Shown here: positions 9,163 to 17,675 of the stretch, piece after piece
Numbering within the stretch: the first letter of the stretch is position 1
Layout of the letters: every line of letters begins with the position of its first letter
Assembly: GCA_964544605.1 (NCBI GenBank)
Contig: CAZJBX010000009.1
Location: 9,988-73,987, forward strand
DNA from: JAMIFN01 sp964544605
GTDB taxonomy: Bacteria > Pseudomonadota > Gammaproteobacteria > Burkholderiales > Burkholderiaceae_C
Length of the DNA: 64,000 nt
Direction: 5' to 3'
Program-made: the position numbers and the translations under genes
Notes under the pieces: model-generated
What the model saw: only the letters and a program-made list of their open reading frames with translations
The model's database searches: none
What the model was told of the DNA's origin: nothing

Positions 9163-9928
9163 GCTGGAAGATTGGGACGAGAGCCTGCCGGGGGTCAGTA
9201 TTTCAGAGGGCGACGGCCTGCGCTATTTGCACCTGGGCGACACGCCGTGGATACAAGGGGCCATGCGCCTGCGAAAACCCCAGCATGTGGAGCTGCAATA
9301 TGTGCAGCGCATGTTGGCTTGGCTGCTGTGGCATGAGGCCGTGGATGCCCCCACTGTGGCGGCCCTGCGCACGGTGCAACTGGGCTTGGGCGCGGCCAGC
9401 CTCACCAAGTTCTGCGGCAAAACCTTGGGCAGCAACAATTTGGCCATTGAAATCAACGCCCAAGTGGTGGCCGCCTGCCGCACTTGGTTTGCCTTGGGGC
9501 CAGACGAGCCGCGCAACCAAGTTTGGCTTTGCGATGCGCAAGACTGGCTGCAAGCGCCGCAGGGCAAAAACCAAGCCGATGCCCTGATGGTGGACTTGTA
9601 CGACCACGAAGCCGCCGCGCCCGTGCTGGATGGCCCCAGCTTTTACCGCCTCTGCCACGAGGCCCTGACCGAGCACGGCATCCTCAGCGTCAATCTTTTT
9701 GGCCGCGACCACAGCTTTGATGCCAGCCTCAAGCGCATCGCCGCCGTCTTTGGGCCCAATCGGGTCTGGCACTTCAAACCCACGGTGGAAGGCAATGCCA
9801 TTGTGCTGGCCAGCAAAAGCCTGCCGCTGCCGCCGCAAGAGCTGCTGGAGCGCCGCTGCGTCGATTTGCAAAACCTGTTTGGCTTCAACACCAAATCGTG
9901 GTTGAAGGCGATCAAGCCCGCGCTTTAA
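9155..9928 (+). CDS. Spermidine synthase-like methyltransferase-fold protein
   Basis: A 257-residue protein of the polyamine aminopropyltransferase-like superfamily, with a Rossmann-type core. The nucleotide-binding region reads QLGLGAASLTKFCGKTLGSN, followed by NLAIEINAQVVAACR (acidic residue at the end of strand 2) and VWLCDAQDWLQ. A later acidic motif, DALMVDLYDHEAAAPVLD, resembles the active-site loop of SpeE-like proteins. The ATG at 9155 has GGAGG ten bases upstream, inside the end of mutT. The usual SpeE substrate residues cannot be assigned by eye, so the product may be a methyltransferase-like homologue rather than a true spermidine synthase. Confidence 0.72.
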   Translation: MPELEDWDESLPGVSISEGDGLRYLHLGDTPWIQGAMRLRKPQHVELQYVQRMLAWLLWHEAVDAPTVAALRTVQLGLGAASLTKFCGKTLGSNNLAIEINAQVVAACRTWFALGPDEPRNQVWLCDAQDWLQAPQGKNQADALMVDLYDHEAAAPVLDGPSFYRLCHEALTEHGILSVNLFGRDHSFDASLKRIAAVFGPNRVWHFKPTVEGNAIVLASKSLPLPPQELLERRCVDLQNLFGFNTKSWLKAIKPAL

Positions 9929-9937
9929 ACGGCCTTG

Positions 9938-11224
9938 TCATACAGCGCCGTCATACAGCGCCTTCACGCAGCGGGCTATGCTGGCCACGCCCTTGGCCAG
10001 CACCTCAGGGCTTTGCGCGTAGCTCATGCGAATGCACTCATGCGCGTGCGGGTAGTTGGCCACATCCATGCCAGGGAAGTAAAACTCACCGGGCACCACC
10101 AAAGTGCCCTCGGCCTTGAGCTGGGCATATAGCTGGCTGCTGGGCACGGGCAGACCCACAAAGCGCAGCCACAAAAAGAAGGCCCCTTCTGGCTGGTGAA
10201 TTTGTAGCGGGTAGCCCGCCAGCGCCTTTTGCAGCAAGCCCACGGCCAGCGCCGCGCGCTCTTGGTAATAGGGCCGAATCACATCTTGCGAAAGCTGCCA
10301 CAAACTGCCCGCCCCATCGTGCGCCAACATGGGCCGCACCAAGCTGGCGGCCATGCGGCTGGGGGCCAAACTCAGCACCGCATTCAAGGCGCTGATGCGG
10401 GCAATCACCTCAGGCGCAGCCACCACAATGCCTGTGCGTAAACTGGGCAAACCCGTTTTAGACAGGCTAAAGCAATAAATATGGTGGGGCTGCCAGCGCA
10501 GCGCCACGGGCTTGAACAAAATATTCGGAAAGGGCGCGCCATAGGCGTAATCCACAATCAGCGGGATGCCCTGCGCGGCGGCCAGTGCGCTCAGGCGCTC
10601 TATCTCCTCATCCTCCAGCACATTGCCGCTGGGGTTGGTCGGGCGTGAGCAGCATATCGCGCCCACATCCCCGCGCGCCAGCAGGCGCTTCACCTCAGCA
10701 AAATCAATGCGGTATTTGAAAAACCCCGCCCTGCCCTGCCAAGTGCTGGGCTCAATGCGCGGCTGCGCCGCCACAAAATGCGGCGCATCCACATGCACAT
10801 CGGCATAGCCCAAATACTCTGGCACCAAAGGCAGCAAAATCTGCCGCTGCCCGCCTTGGCCGTCATCGCCTGAAAACAAATTGAACAAATAGAAAAACGC
10901 ATTCTGCGAACCATTGCTCAGGGCCACATGCTCTGGCCCAATGCCCCAACCGTATTGGCGGTTGAAGAAATCGGCCAAAGTCTGCAAAAACGCCGCATCG
11001 CCCTGTGAGCCCGAATAGGCCGAGGCCGCATCCATAAAACCCTTGGCCCCCAGCGCCTCATAGGCCGCGCCATAAGCGGCCTCCACCGCCGCAATGCGGG
11101 CGGGGTTGCCGCCGCCCAGCATGGCCTCAATCTGCCCGCCAGACTGCGCCAAAGCCAAATCATCCATCAGCAGCAAAGCCCCTGTTTTCTGGCTGAACTT
11201 TTGCCCAAACTTCGACAACTGCAT
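9938..11224 (-). CDS. avtA: Valine-pyruvate aminotransferase AvtA
   Basis: PLP-dependent fold-type I aminotransferase, 428 residues, close to E. coli AvtA (417). It transfers the amino group between valine or alanine and their 2-oxo acids. Matching landmarks are GGGNPARIAAVEAAYG near the N-terminus, NGSQNAFFYLFNLFSGDD, PLVPEYLGYADV, CSRPTNPSGNVLEDEE and the PLP lysine in FSLSKTGLPSLR. The C-terminal EGAFFLWLRF and GEFYFPGMD also match. It converges with the spermidine-synthase-like gene, ten bases apart, and follows recJ on the same strand with a 31-base gap. Confidence 0.9.
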   Translation of the reverse strand: MQLSKFGQKFSQKTGALLLMDDLALAQSGGQIEAMLGGGNPARIAAVEAAYGAAYEALGAKGFMDAASAYSGSQGDAAFLQTLADFFNRQYGWGIGPEHVALSNGSQNAFFYLFNLFSGDDGQGGQRQILLPLVPEYLGYADVHVDAPHFVAAQPRIEPSTWQGRAGFFKYRIDFAEVKRLLARGDVGAICCSRPTNPSGNVLEDEEIERLSALAAAQGIPLIVDYAYGAPFPNILFKPVALRWQPHHIYCFSLSKTGLPSLRTGIVVAAPEVIARISALNAVLSLAPSRMAASLVRPMLAHDGAGSLWQLSQDVIRPYYQERAALAVGLLQKALAGYPLQIHQPEGAFFLWLRFVGLPVPSSQLYAQLKAEGTLVVPGEFYFPGMDVANYPHAHECIRMSYAQSPEVLAKGVASIARCVKALYDGAV

Positions 11225-11255
11225 CTCTACTTCCTTTAAAACCCCGCAACGCGGC

Positions 11256-12974
11256 CTAAAAGCCCTCTACCGCCTGCACCAGCAATTGCAACTTGCGTTG
11301 ATTGCGCCACTCATTCGCATCCAACTGGTAGGCCAGCTTCACCTCTTGCGGCAGGCTATCGGCGCGGCCAAACCAAATCGCATCCCACTCTTGGCCGTCA
11401 ATTTGCAGGCGCAGCTTGCTGTGGTTCTGCGCCTGCCCCACCAAACGCTGCTCCAGCACCCGCGCCGTATTGCTGAACACGGGCGGCGCAAAACCCTGCC
11501 CCCACACCTGCTGCGCCAGGCTGTCGTACACATCCAGCCGCATCTCCTCGGCACGCAAAGGCCCATCTGTCAGCAGCTTTTGCGCCAGCGCCTCAGGCGA
11601 GAGCAAGTCGGCTGCCACCTGCTGCCAGGCCGCCTCAAAAGCGGGCAACTGCGCACGCTCCAAAGTGCAGCCTGCCGCCATCGCATGGCCGCCAAAACGC
11701 AGCAAGACCCCTGGGGCGCGCTTGGCCAGCAAATCCAAAGCATCGCGCAAATGAAAACCCGCAATCGAGCGCCCAGAACCTTTCAGTAAGTGGGCACTCC
11801 CTTCAGCACCAGATGCTGCAAACACAAAGGTCGGCCTGTGCAAGCGGTCTTTTACCCGCGCTGCCACAATGCCCACCACCCCTTCATGAAAACCCTCATC
11901 AAACAGCACCAGCGCAGGCGGCAGCGCCGCATCTTGCGCCTGCAAAGCCGCTAACGCTTGCATGGCCTGCTCCTGCATCTCATGCTGCAAACTTTGGCGC
12001 TCTTGGTTGAAGCTGTTGAGCGCCTCGGCCCACTCTTGTGCCTGCGCCGCATCATCGGTGCGCAGGCACTCAATGCCCACACGCATATCGGCCAAACGCC
12101 CCGCCGCATTGATGCGTGGGCCAATTGCAAAGCCCAAATCTTGTGTGCTCAACTGCGCCGCCTGCTTGCCCGCAATATGCAGTAAAGCGTGCAAGCCAGC
12201 GGGCATCTTGCCCTGCCGCATCAGCGCCACACCGTGCGCCACCAAGCGGCGGTTATTCGCATCCAGCGGCACCACATCGGCCACCGTGCCCAAGGCCACC
12301 AGAGGCAACAGCGGGCCAAAATTGGGCTGGCTCTGGGCGCTGAACGCCCCCGCCTCGCGCAGCGCCTTACGCAAAGCCAGCAGCAGGTAAAAAGCTACCC
12401 CCACCCCCGCCAAATTTTTGCTGGCAAAGCCGCAGCCCGGCTGGTTGGGGTTCAATATCGCCTCGGCCTGCGGCAGCACGGCGGCGGGCAAATGGTGGTC
12501 GGTAATCAACACCTGCAAACCCAGCGCCTGGGCACGGGCCACGCCCGCCACGCTGGCAATGCCGTTGTCCACCGTCAGCAGCACCGCAGCGCCCGTGGCC
12601 GCCACCCGCTCGCTAATGGCGGGGGTCAAGCCATAGCCATCCACCATGCGGTCGGGCACGGTGTAATCCACCTGCTCAAAACCCAGCAGCGCCAAACCCC
12701 GCAGCAGCACCGCGCAGGCCGTGGCGCCATCGCAATCGTAGTCCGCCACAATGCAAATCTTGCGCTGCGCCGCCCGCGCCGCCAGCAGCAAGCCCACAGC
12801 GGCATCCATACCCAGCAGGCCATCGGGTGCAAGCAAATGCGCCAAACCCATATCCAGCTCAGCGGCCGTTTGCACGCCACGGTTGGCAAACAAACGCGCC
12901 AACAAAGGCGGCTGGCCGGCTTGCTCTAAAGCCCAAGCTGCGTGGGGAGAAGGGGAGCGGGTGATGATCTGCAT
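11256..12974 (-). CDS. recJ: Single-stranded-DNA-specific 5'-3' exonuclease RecJ
   Basis: A 572-residue DHH-superfamily nuclease acting in recombination and mismatch repair. The catalytic motifs are present in order: IVADYDCDGATACAVLL (motif I), VLLTVDNGIAS (motif II), VLITDHHLPAAV (DHH motif III) and ILNPNQPGCGF (motif IV), then the DHHA1 region with the LRFGGHAMAAGCTLE glycine-rich motif near residue 430. The C-terminal OB-like domain ends in LQLLVQAVEGF. The start at ATG 12974 gives the normal length. Upstream lies a repeat-rich gap with no gene; downstream is avtA. Confidence 0.95.
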   Translation of the reverse strand: MQIITRSPSPHAAWALEQAGQPPLLARLFANRGVQTAAELDMGLAHLLAPDGLLGMDAAVGLLLAARAAQRKICIVADYDCDGATACAVLLRGLALLGFEQVDYTVPDRMVDGYGLTPAISERVAATGAAVLLTVDNGIASVAGVARAQALGLQVLITDHHLPAAVLPQAEAILNPNQPGCGFASKNLAGVGVAFYLLLALRKALREAGAFSAQSQPNFGPLLPLVALGTVADVVPLDANNRRLVAHGVALMRQGKMPAGLHALLHIAGKQAAQLSTQDLGFAIGPRINAAGRLADMRVGIECLRTDDAAQAQEWAEALNSFNQERQSLQHEMQEQAMQALAALQAQDAALPPALVLFDEGFHEGVVGIVAARVKDRLHRPTFVFAASGAEGSAHLLKGSGRSIAGFHLRDALDLLAKRAPGVLLRFGGHAMAAGCTLERAQLPAFEAAWQQVAADLLSPEALAQKLLTDGPLRAEEMRLDVYDSLAQQVWGQGFAPPVFSNTARVLEQRLVGQAQNHSKLRLQIDGQEWDAIWFGRADSLPQEVKLAYQLDANEWRNQRKLQLLVQAVEGF

Positions 12975-13053
12975 GGGCGCAATTATGCGGGCCTTCCTAC
13001 CCCCGTCATGGCGAAGGTTCTTTAGATCCTGTGGCCATCCCTTGCCGTATGGC

Positions 13054-13317
13054 GTGCGGCGCTCTGCGCCGCTTTAGATCAAGTGCCGAAATGAGGGCGG
13101 GAAGCCCAAAGCGCCGTCAAACGGCGCACTCCAAAATACCTGCCTTGCAGCCCAAGATTGCCACGGCAGGCTGCGCCCGCCTCTGGAGTGCGGCGCTCTG
13201 CGCCGCTTTAGATCAAGTGCCGAAATGAGTGCGGGAAGCTCAAAGCGCCGTCAAACGGCGCACTCCAAAATACCTGCCTTGCAACACAGGATTGCCACGG
13301 CAGGCTGCGCCCGCCTC
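13054..13317. repeat. Two tandem copies of a 134-bp unit built of stem-loops
   Basis: The unit starts at 13054 and again at 13188. Each copy contains two short perfect hairpins in opposite orientation: GCGGCGC-TCT-GCGCCGC, and about 65 bases later GCGCCGT-CAA-ACGGCGC, each flanked by AAAGC on one side and GCACTCC on the other. The two copies differ at only a few bases. The gap 12975-13456 (482 bases between recJ and the GST gene) holds this repeat and the palindrome that follows; I see no gene in it. Confidence 0.85.
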
Positions 13318-13351
13318 GCCAGATGGGGTTTGTTGGGCTGCGCACATTCTC

Positions 13352-13379
13352 GTAGGGGCGTTGCATGCAACGCCCCTAC
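13352..13379. repeat. Perfect 28-bp palindrome
   Basis: Fourteen bases, GTAGGGGCGTTGCA, are followed directly by their exact reverse complement, with no loop. It lies between the 134-bp tandem repeat and the GST gene, 77 bases before that start codon. I recall very similar palindromes scattered through unrelated bacterial genomes, so a dispersed repeat is more likely than an operator. Confidence 0.8.
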
Positions 13380-13456
13380 TGAGTCACAGCAATGACAGCA
13401 TTTGTTAAGCACAGCACAGGCCTTTATGATGGGCAGCCTAGACACAGGAGATAGGC

Positions 13457-14161
13457 ATGAGTTTGAGTTTTCCGCAAGATTTTCCCATCAGCAAAAAGTG
13501 GCCGCCGCAGCACCCCGAGCGATTGCAGCTTTATAGCTTGCTGACGCCGAATGGCCAGAAGGTGAGTGTGGCGCTGGAGGAAATGGGCATTCCTTACGAG
13601 AGCCACACCATCAACATCATGGCCGATGAGCAGTTTGCGCCTGAGTTTTTGCAGATTTGCCCGAACAATAAAATCCCCGCCATCATTGACCCGCATGGCC
13701 CCAATGGGCAGGCTTTGGCTTTGTTTGAGTCAGGCGCGATTTTGATTTATTTGGCCGAAAAAACGGGGCAGTTTTTGCCGCAAGATGCCGCTGGGCGCTA
13801 CACCTGTTTGCAGTGGCTGATGTGGCAAATGGGTGGCGTGGGGCCGATGTTTGGCCAAGTGGGTTTTTTCCACAAATACGCGGGCAAAGATTGGGAGGAC
13901 AAGCGCCCCCTGGCCCGCTATGCGAATGAGGGCCGCCGCCTGCTGGGTGTGCTGGACAAAGAGCTGGCGCAGCGCGAGTGGCTGGCGGGCGATTACAGCA
14001 TTGCCGATATGGCGGTGCTGCCCTGGGTGCGGAATTTGGTGGCGCATTACGGCGCGGGTGATTTGGTCGGCATGGCTGATTTCAAGCAGGTGCAGCGGGC
14101 GCTCAGTGCATTTGAGGCGCGGCCTGCGGTGGCGAGGGTATTGGCTGAAGCGGGCCGTTAA
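13457..14161 (+). CDS. Glutathione S-transferase, YfcG/YghU-like
   Basis: A 234-residue cytosolic glutathione transferase-fold protein. The thioredoxin-like N-terminal domain has the Nu-class pattern: LYSLLTPNGQKVSVALEEMG, with the Thr-Pro-Asn that binds glutathione or its disulphide, then PNNKIPAIIDP (cis-proline) and ALFESGAILIYLAEKTG. The all-helical C-terminal domain starts near residue 115 (WLMWQMGGVGPMFGQ) and contains the N-capping SIADMAVLPWVRN. YfcG-type members act as disulphide-bond reductases rather than classical transferases. ATG 13457 has AGGAG at good spacing. A long imperfect palindrome starts at the stop codon. Confidence 0.9.
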   Translation: MSLSFPQDFPISKKWPPQHPERLQLYSLLTPNGQKVSVALEEMGIPYESHTINIMADEQFAPEFLQICPNNKIPAIIDPHGPNGQALALFESGAILIYLAEKTGQFLPQDAAGRYTCLQWLMWQMGGVGPMFGQVGFFHKYAGKDWEDKRPLARYANEGRRLLGVLDKELAQREWLAGDYSIADMAVLPWVRNLVAHYGAGDLVGMADFKQVQRALSAFEARPAVARVLAEAGR

Positions 14162-14288
14162 TTTTTGCGGGCAGGCATCTGCGGGCTTGGGCGGTCTGCG
14201 GTGTTGCAAATCCTCACCATAGCAAGACTATGGCTGCGGTTTGCGCCTAGCATCCCACGCCAATCCGCAGCGCTTGCACGCAAAAATT
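14160..14288. repeat. Imperfect long palindrome (about 129 bp) after the GST gene
   Basis: The outer arms AATTTTTGCG and CGCAAAAATT are perfect complements 129 bases apart. Moving inward, further pairs line up: CTGCGG with CCGCAG, GCAAA with TTTGC, and a central perfect hairpin CCATAG-CAAGA-CTATGG. RNA from either strand could therefore fold into one long bulged rod. It starts at the last two bases of the GST stop codon and ends 33 bases before the parE stop. It may act as a terminator for both convergent genes or be a copy of a dispersed element. Confidence 0.65.
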
Positions 14289-14321
14289 GCAGTCAGCAGC
14301 GATACGAAGCAGGTTCAAGCG

Positions 14322-14609
14322 CTATAGGTGTAGGTAAGGGTCTTGTTTTTGGTGAAGGATTCGAACGACTGTTAGGGCCGCTTCATCAAGCAAGAAAAAA
14401 ATCACATGAGAGCCGCACAAGTATTTTTTGAACTCTGGCGATACTTCGCAGGGGCGGCCCAGCCTAGAGCCAGTGGCCAAGTTGTTGCAGGCATTCCAGA
14501 TGCTTTCTGTGTATTTATCGGCCCTGTCCGCCCCCCATATTTCAGCGCCATAGTCCCAAATATCGCTCAGGTCATCGCTTGCCGCAGGGGTCAATAAGAG
14601 GCGTTTCAT
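14322..14609 (-). CDS. parE: ParE-family toxin
   Basis: A 95-residue RelE/ParE-superfamily protein (MKRLLLTPAASDDLSDIWDY). The pattern of a short first strand, a long helix with LSDIWDYGAEIWG, a second helix and strands with SRLGRPCEVSPEF and VVRILHQKQDPYLHL matches ParE toxins, which poison DNA gyrase. It lies three bases downstream of its antitoxin gene, the usual antitoxin-first order. The base composition is slightly lower in GC than the neighbours. Confidence 0.88.
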   Translation of the reverse strand: MKRLLLTPAASDDLSDIWDYGAEIWGADRADKYTESIWNACNNLATGSRLGRPCEVSPEFKKYLCGSHVIFFLLDEAALTVVRILHQKQDPYLHL

Positions 14610-14612
14610 TCT

Positions 14613-14861
14613 TTATTTTTCAAAGAATGTGGCTCGTTTCTTCGCCTTGAACGCCTCGAAGTCCAGGGGTTGGGGCTGGCCTGATGCAAGCCCTTGGGCC
14701 AGCTCTTTTTTTAGCATTTGCACCTTGGCTTCATGCTCCTCCAAGAGCCTTAGGCCCGCTCGCACGACATCGCTAGCCGAACCATAGCGGCCCTGCTGAA
14801 CCTGAACATCAATGAAATCCACAAAATGCGCCCCAAGAGCGACAGAAGTCGTGCGGCTCAT
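14613..14861 (-). CDS. parD: ParD-family antitoxin
   Basis: An 82-residue ribbon-helix-helix antitoxin. The start is ATG 14861 (MSRTTSVALGAHFVDFIDVQ) with GGAG upstream; a TTG 24 bases earlier is in frame but has no ribosome-binding site. The N-terminal half carries the DNA-binding fold with the family signature GRYGSASDVVRAGLRLLEEH. The C-terminal half is helical and charged and should wrap the toxin. ParD normally represses its own promoter, which must lie between 14862 and the gabD stop region on the right. Confidence 0.88.
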   Translation of the reverse strand: MSRTTSVALGAHFVDFIDVQVQQGRYGSASDVVRAGLRLLEEHEAKVQMLKKELAQGLASGQPQPLDFEAFKAKKRATFFEK

Positions 14862-15001
14862 AGCCTGCTCCAGTGTTACCAACAAGTAACAAATTTTAAC
14901 AATCTGTGCTTTTCAGGCAAGCGCGTTGAGGCAGCTCAAAGCTCGTTGGGCTTGGGTAAAAAGAAAAGTGTGGCCACAAACTGCGGCCACAAGCCGCTGC
15001 C

Positions 15002-16462
15002 TTAAACCATGGCGCCAAAGGCGATGGTTTTTTCTTCAAAATATTCGGCCATGCCTTGGTGCCCCCCTTCACGGCCCAAGCCCGATTGCTTGACGCCGCC
15101 AAAGGGGGTTTGGTCGGATGAGAGCAGGCCGCCATTGACGCTGACCATCCCGGCTTCCAGTTGTTCGGCGACGCGCCAGACGCGCTGCAAATCGCGGCTG
15201 TAGAGGTAGGCGGCCAAGCCGTATTCGGTGTCATTGGCCATACGCAGGGCTTGGGCTTCGTCCTCAAAGCGGAAGATGGAGAGCAGGGGGCCAAAGGTTT
15301 CTTCACAAGACAGGCGCATACCGTGCTGGCAATCGGCCAATACCGTGGGTGCAAAGAACTGTGCACCCAGCTCAGGCAAGGGCTGGCCGCCGACGACGGC
15401 GCGTGCGCCCTGCTGCACGGCGTTTTGCACATGGGCGTGGACTTTGGCGACGGCTTTGTCATTGATGAGGGGGCCAATGTGCACGCCTTCGGCATCGGCG
15501 GGGCCAGTTTTCAGTGCGCCGACGACGCGGCCCATGCGCTCGACCAAGGCATCGTAAATGCCGGCCTGCACCAGCACGCGGTTGGGCGAGACGCAGGCTT
15601 GGCCCGCATTGCGGAATTTTTGCGCCATCAGGCCCGCTTCCACCACATCCAAATCGGCGTCATCAAACACCAGCACGGGGGCATTGCCGCCCAGCTCAAG
15701 GGCGAGTTTTTTCACCGTGTCGGCGCATTGGCGCATGAGCAATTGCCCCACGCCGGTGGAGCCAGTGAAGGACAGATGCCGCACCACGGGGCTGCGGCAG
15801 AGGGTGTTGCCAATGGCGGCGGCATCAGGCCCAGCAACGATGTGCAGGCACTCGCGCGGCAGGCCCGCGCGGTAGGCCAGCTCGGCCGCAGCAATGGCCG
15901 ATAGCGGCGTTAAATCAGCGGGTTTGAGCACCACGGTGCAGCCCGCAGCCAAGGCGGGCGCGACTTTGCGCGTGACCATGGCGAGTGGAAAGTTCCACGG
16001 CGTGATGGCGGCGCACACGCCCACGGGCTGGCGGATAACGATGGCTTTTTGCCCTGGCATGGCGGGGGTGAGGACTTCGCCATAGGCGCGTTTGGCCTCC
16101 TCGCTAAACCATTCGACAAAGCTGGCGGCGTAGCGCACTTCGCCCGCGCCTTCGGCCAAGGGTTTGCCGTTTTCGGCGCTCAAAATGCGGGCCAAATCGC
16201 TTTCGTGTTCCAGCAGCAGCTCGTACCAGCGGCGCAGCACACGGGCGCGCTCGTAAGCGGTTTTGGCTTGCCAAGCGGGCAAGGCTTGCGCCGCGCTGGC
16301 GATGGCGGCCTCAGTTTCGGCCTCGCCCTGGGCGGGCAGGCTGGCGACGACGCTGTTGTTGGCGGGGTTGTGCACGGCAAATTGGCCCGCCGTGGGCGCA
16401 GCGCCTAGGGCTACTTGCGGCAGCAGGCTGGGGTCTTGCAGGGTGTGCAGTTGCAAAGGCAT
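15002..16462 (-). CDS. gabD: NAD(P)-dependent succinate-semialdehyde dehydrogenase
   Basis: A 486-residue aldehyde dehydrogenase, most like GabD, which oxidises succinate semialdehyde to succinate in the GABA pathway. Landmarks are the cofactor-binding ITPWNFPLAMVTRKVAPALA and VVLKPADLTPLSA, the general-base glutamate in KLALELGGNAPVLVFDDAD, the catalytic cysteine in KFRNAGQACVSPNRVLV, and the C-terminal TPFGGVKQSGLGREGG with EYFEEKTI. The ATG at 16462 has AGGAG 10 bases upstream; the longer in-frame reading to 16639 is rejected. No GABA aminotransferase or permease gene lies beside it, so the substrate is inferred from sequence alone. Confidence 0.85.
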   Translation of the reverse strand: MPLQLHTLQDPSLLPQVALGAAPTAGQFAVHNPANNSVVASLPAQGEAETEAAIASAAQALPAWQAKTAYERARVLRRWYELLLEHESDLARILSAENGKPLAEGAGEVRYAASFVEWFSEEAKRAYGEVLTPAMPGQKAIVIRQPVGVCAAITPWNFPLAMVTRKVAPALAAGCTVVLKPADLTPLSAIAAAELAYRAGLPRECLHIVAGPDAAAIGNTLCRSPVVRHLSFTGSTGVGQLLMRQCADTVKKLALELGGNAPVLVFDDADLDVVEAGLMAQKFRNAGQACVSPNRVLVQAGIYDALVERMGRVVGALKTGPADAEGVHIGPLINDKAVAKVHAHVQNAVQQGARAVVGGQPLPELGAQFFAPTVLADCQHGMRLSCEETFGPLLSIFRFEDEAQALRMANDTEYGLAAYLYSRDLQRVWRVAEQLEAGMVSVNGGLLSSDQTPFGGVKQSGLGREGGHQGMAEYFEEKTIAFGAMV

Positions 16463-16530
16463 GGGGGTGTCTCCTGTTGTTCTGGGGTTTGTTGGGTGCA
16501 ATATAGGCGCAAATTGTGCGCTGTGCGGCG

Positions 16531-17559
16531 CTACAGTGTTTGCAGCCACTGCCCAATCACCTGCGGCAAAAAATCGCAGCCACAAGGCAGGCTTTGTGCG
16601 GTAGGAAAGCCCACATGCCCGCCCTGCTGCGGCTGCCACAGCCAGGTGCTGGCGCTCAATTCGTGCACAGTCGGTATGGCCTGCGCGGGCACAATCGGGT
16701 CATTGTGCGTTTGTACCAGCAAAGTGGGCAGGCGCAGGGCGGCCAAATGCGGCTTGGCCGAGCACTTGGCCCAGTAGTCCTCAGCGCCTTTAAAACCGTG
16801 TACGGGCGCGGTGAAGTGCTCGTCGAATTCAAAAAAAGTTTTGGCCCGCAAAATCGCCTCGCCATCAAACAGGCCCGGGTGCAGGGCCAGGCGCTCCATC
16901 GCACGCGGAATCATGGTTTGCAAAAAATTACGCACATAAATGCTGCGGTGCAGGCGCTGGCTGTCCATTTGCTTGGCGCCAGCGGCCAAATCAATGGGGC
17001 TGCAAATGGCGGCCATGGCACGGGCCACTTGGCTGGCGCTCTCGCCCATTTCTTGGCCCCAGCGCAGCAGGGCGTTGCCGCCCAAGCTCACGCCCACCAA
17101 ATACAAAGGCGCGGCCTGCCCTTGCGGAGTTTGTTGTGCCGCCAGTTGCGCCTGCATGTGGCGGGCAATCCAGTCAATTTCTTCAAAATCGCCCGAATGG
17201 TAGGCCCGTGGCGCGGCGTTCACCTCGCCGCTGCAACCTCTGGCGTGGGCCACGGCAAAGCCCATGCCTTGCAGCTCGCACCAGCGCAGCAAACCGCGTG
17301 CATATTGACTGGCCGATGAGCCTTCCAGGCCATGAAACAGCAGCACAAAACCGCGCTCGGCCTGCCACGCATGGCGGCCAAAATCCACATCCACAAAATC
17401 CCCATCGGGGCTGTGCCAGCGCTCACGGCGGTAAGCCGCAGCCACGGCCTGCTCACCATAATGCGTGCGGCCCCACAGCGCAGGCGCAATCGTTTGGCTA
17501 TGGCCATCGGGCAGCCACCACGGCGGCTGGTAATCCACACTTAAAACTTGTCCACTCAT
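16531..17559 (-). CDS. YheT-family alpha/beta hydrolase
   Basis: A 342-residue alpha/beta-hydrolase related to E. coli YheT. The N-terminus has the family signature PPWWLPDGHSQTIAPALWG. The nucleophile elbow is VGVSLGGNALLRWG (serine), the acid lies in TLLVQTHNDPIVP and the catalytic histidine in GGHVGFPTAQ. The oxyanion region is LLFHGLEGSSAS. A TTG at 17568 is in frame, but the ATG at 17559 fits the family. The natural substrate of YheT proteins is not settled. The gene stands alone between gabD and the divergent nudJ. Confidence 0.87.
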   Translation of the reverse strand: MSGQVLSVDYQPPWWLPDGHSQTIAPALWGRTHYGEQAVAAAYRRERWHSPDGDFVDVDFGRHAWQAERGFVLLFHGLEGSSASQYARGLLRWCELQGMGFAVAHARGCSGEVNAAPRAYHSGDFEEIDWIARHMQAQLAAQQTPQGQAAPLYLVGVSLGGNALLRWGQEMGESASQVARAMAAICSPIDLAAGAKQMDSQRLHRSIYVRNFLQTMIPRAMERLALHPGLFDGEAILRAKTFFEFDEHFTAPVHGFKGAEDYWAKCSAKPHLAALRLPTLLVQTHNDPIVPAQAIPTVHELSASTWLWQPQQGGHVGFPTAQSLPCGCDFLPQVIGQWLQTL

Positions 17560-17675
17560 AGGGGGCAAATTGTGGCAGAAGCCCGTACCCGCGCCGCCTC
17601 AGCGGGTTTTGTTGTTTCGCTTGGTTTATGCTTGGCTTATACAGAGCGCCGCACAAAAAACAGGAAGGAAGAAAA

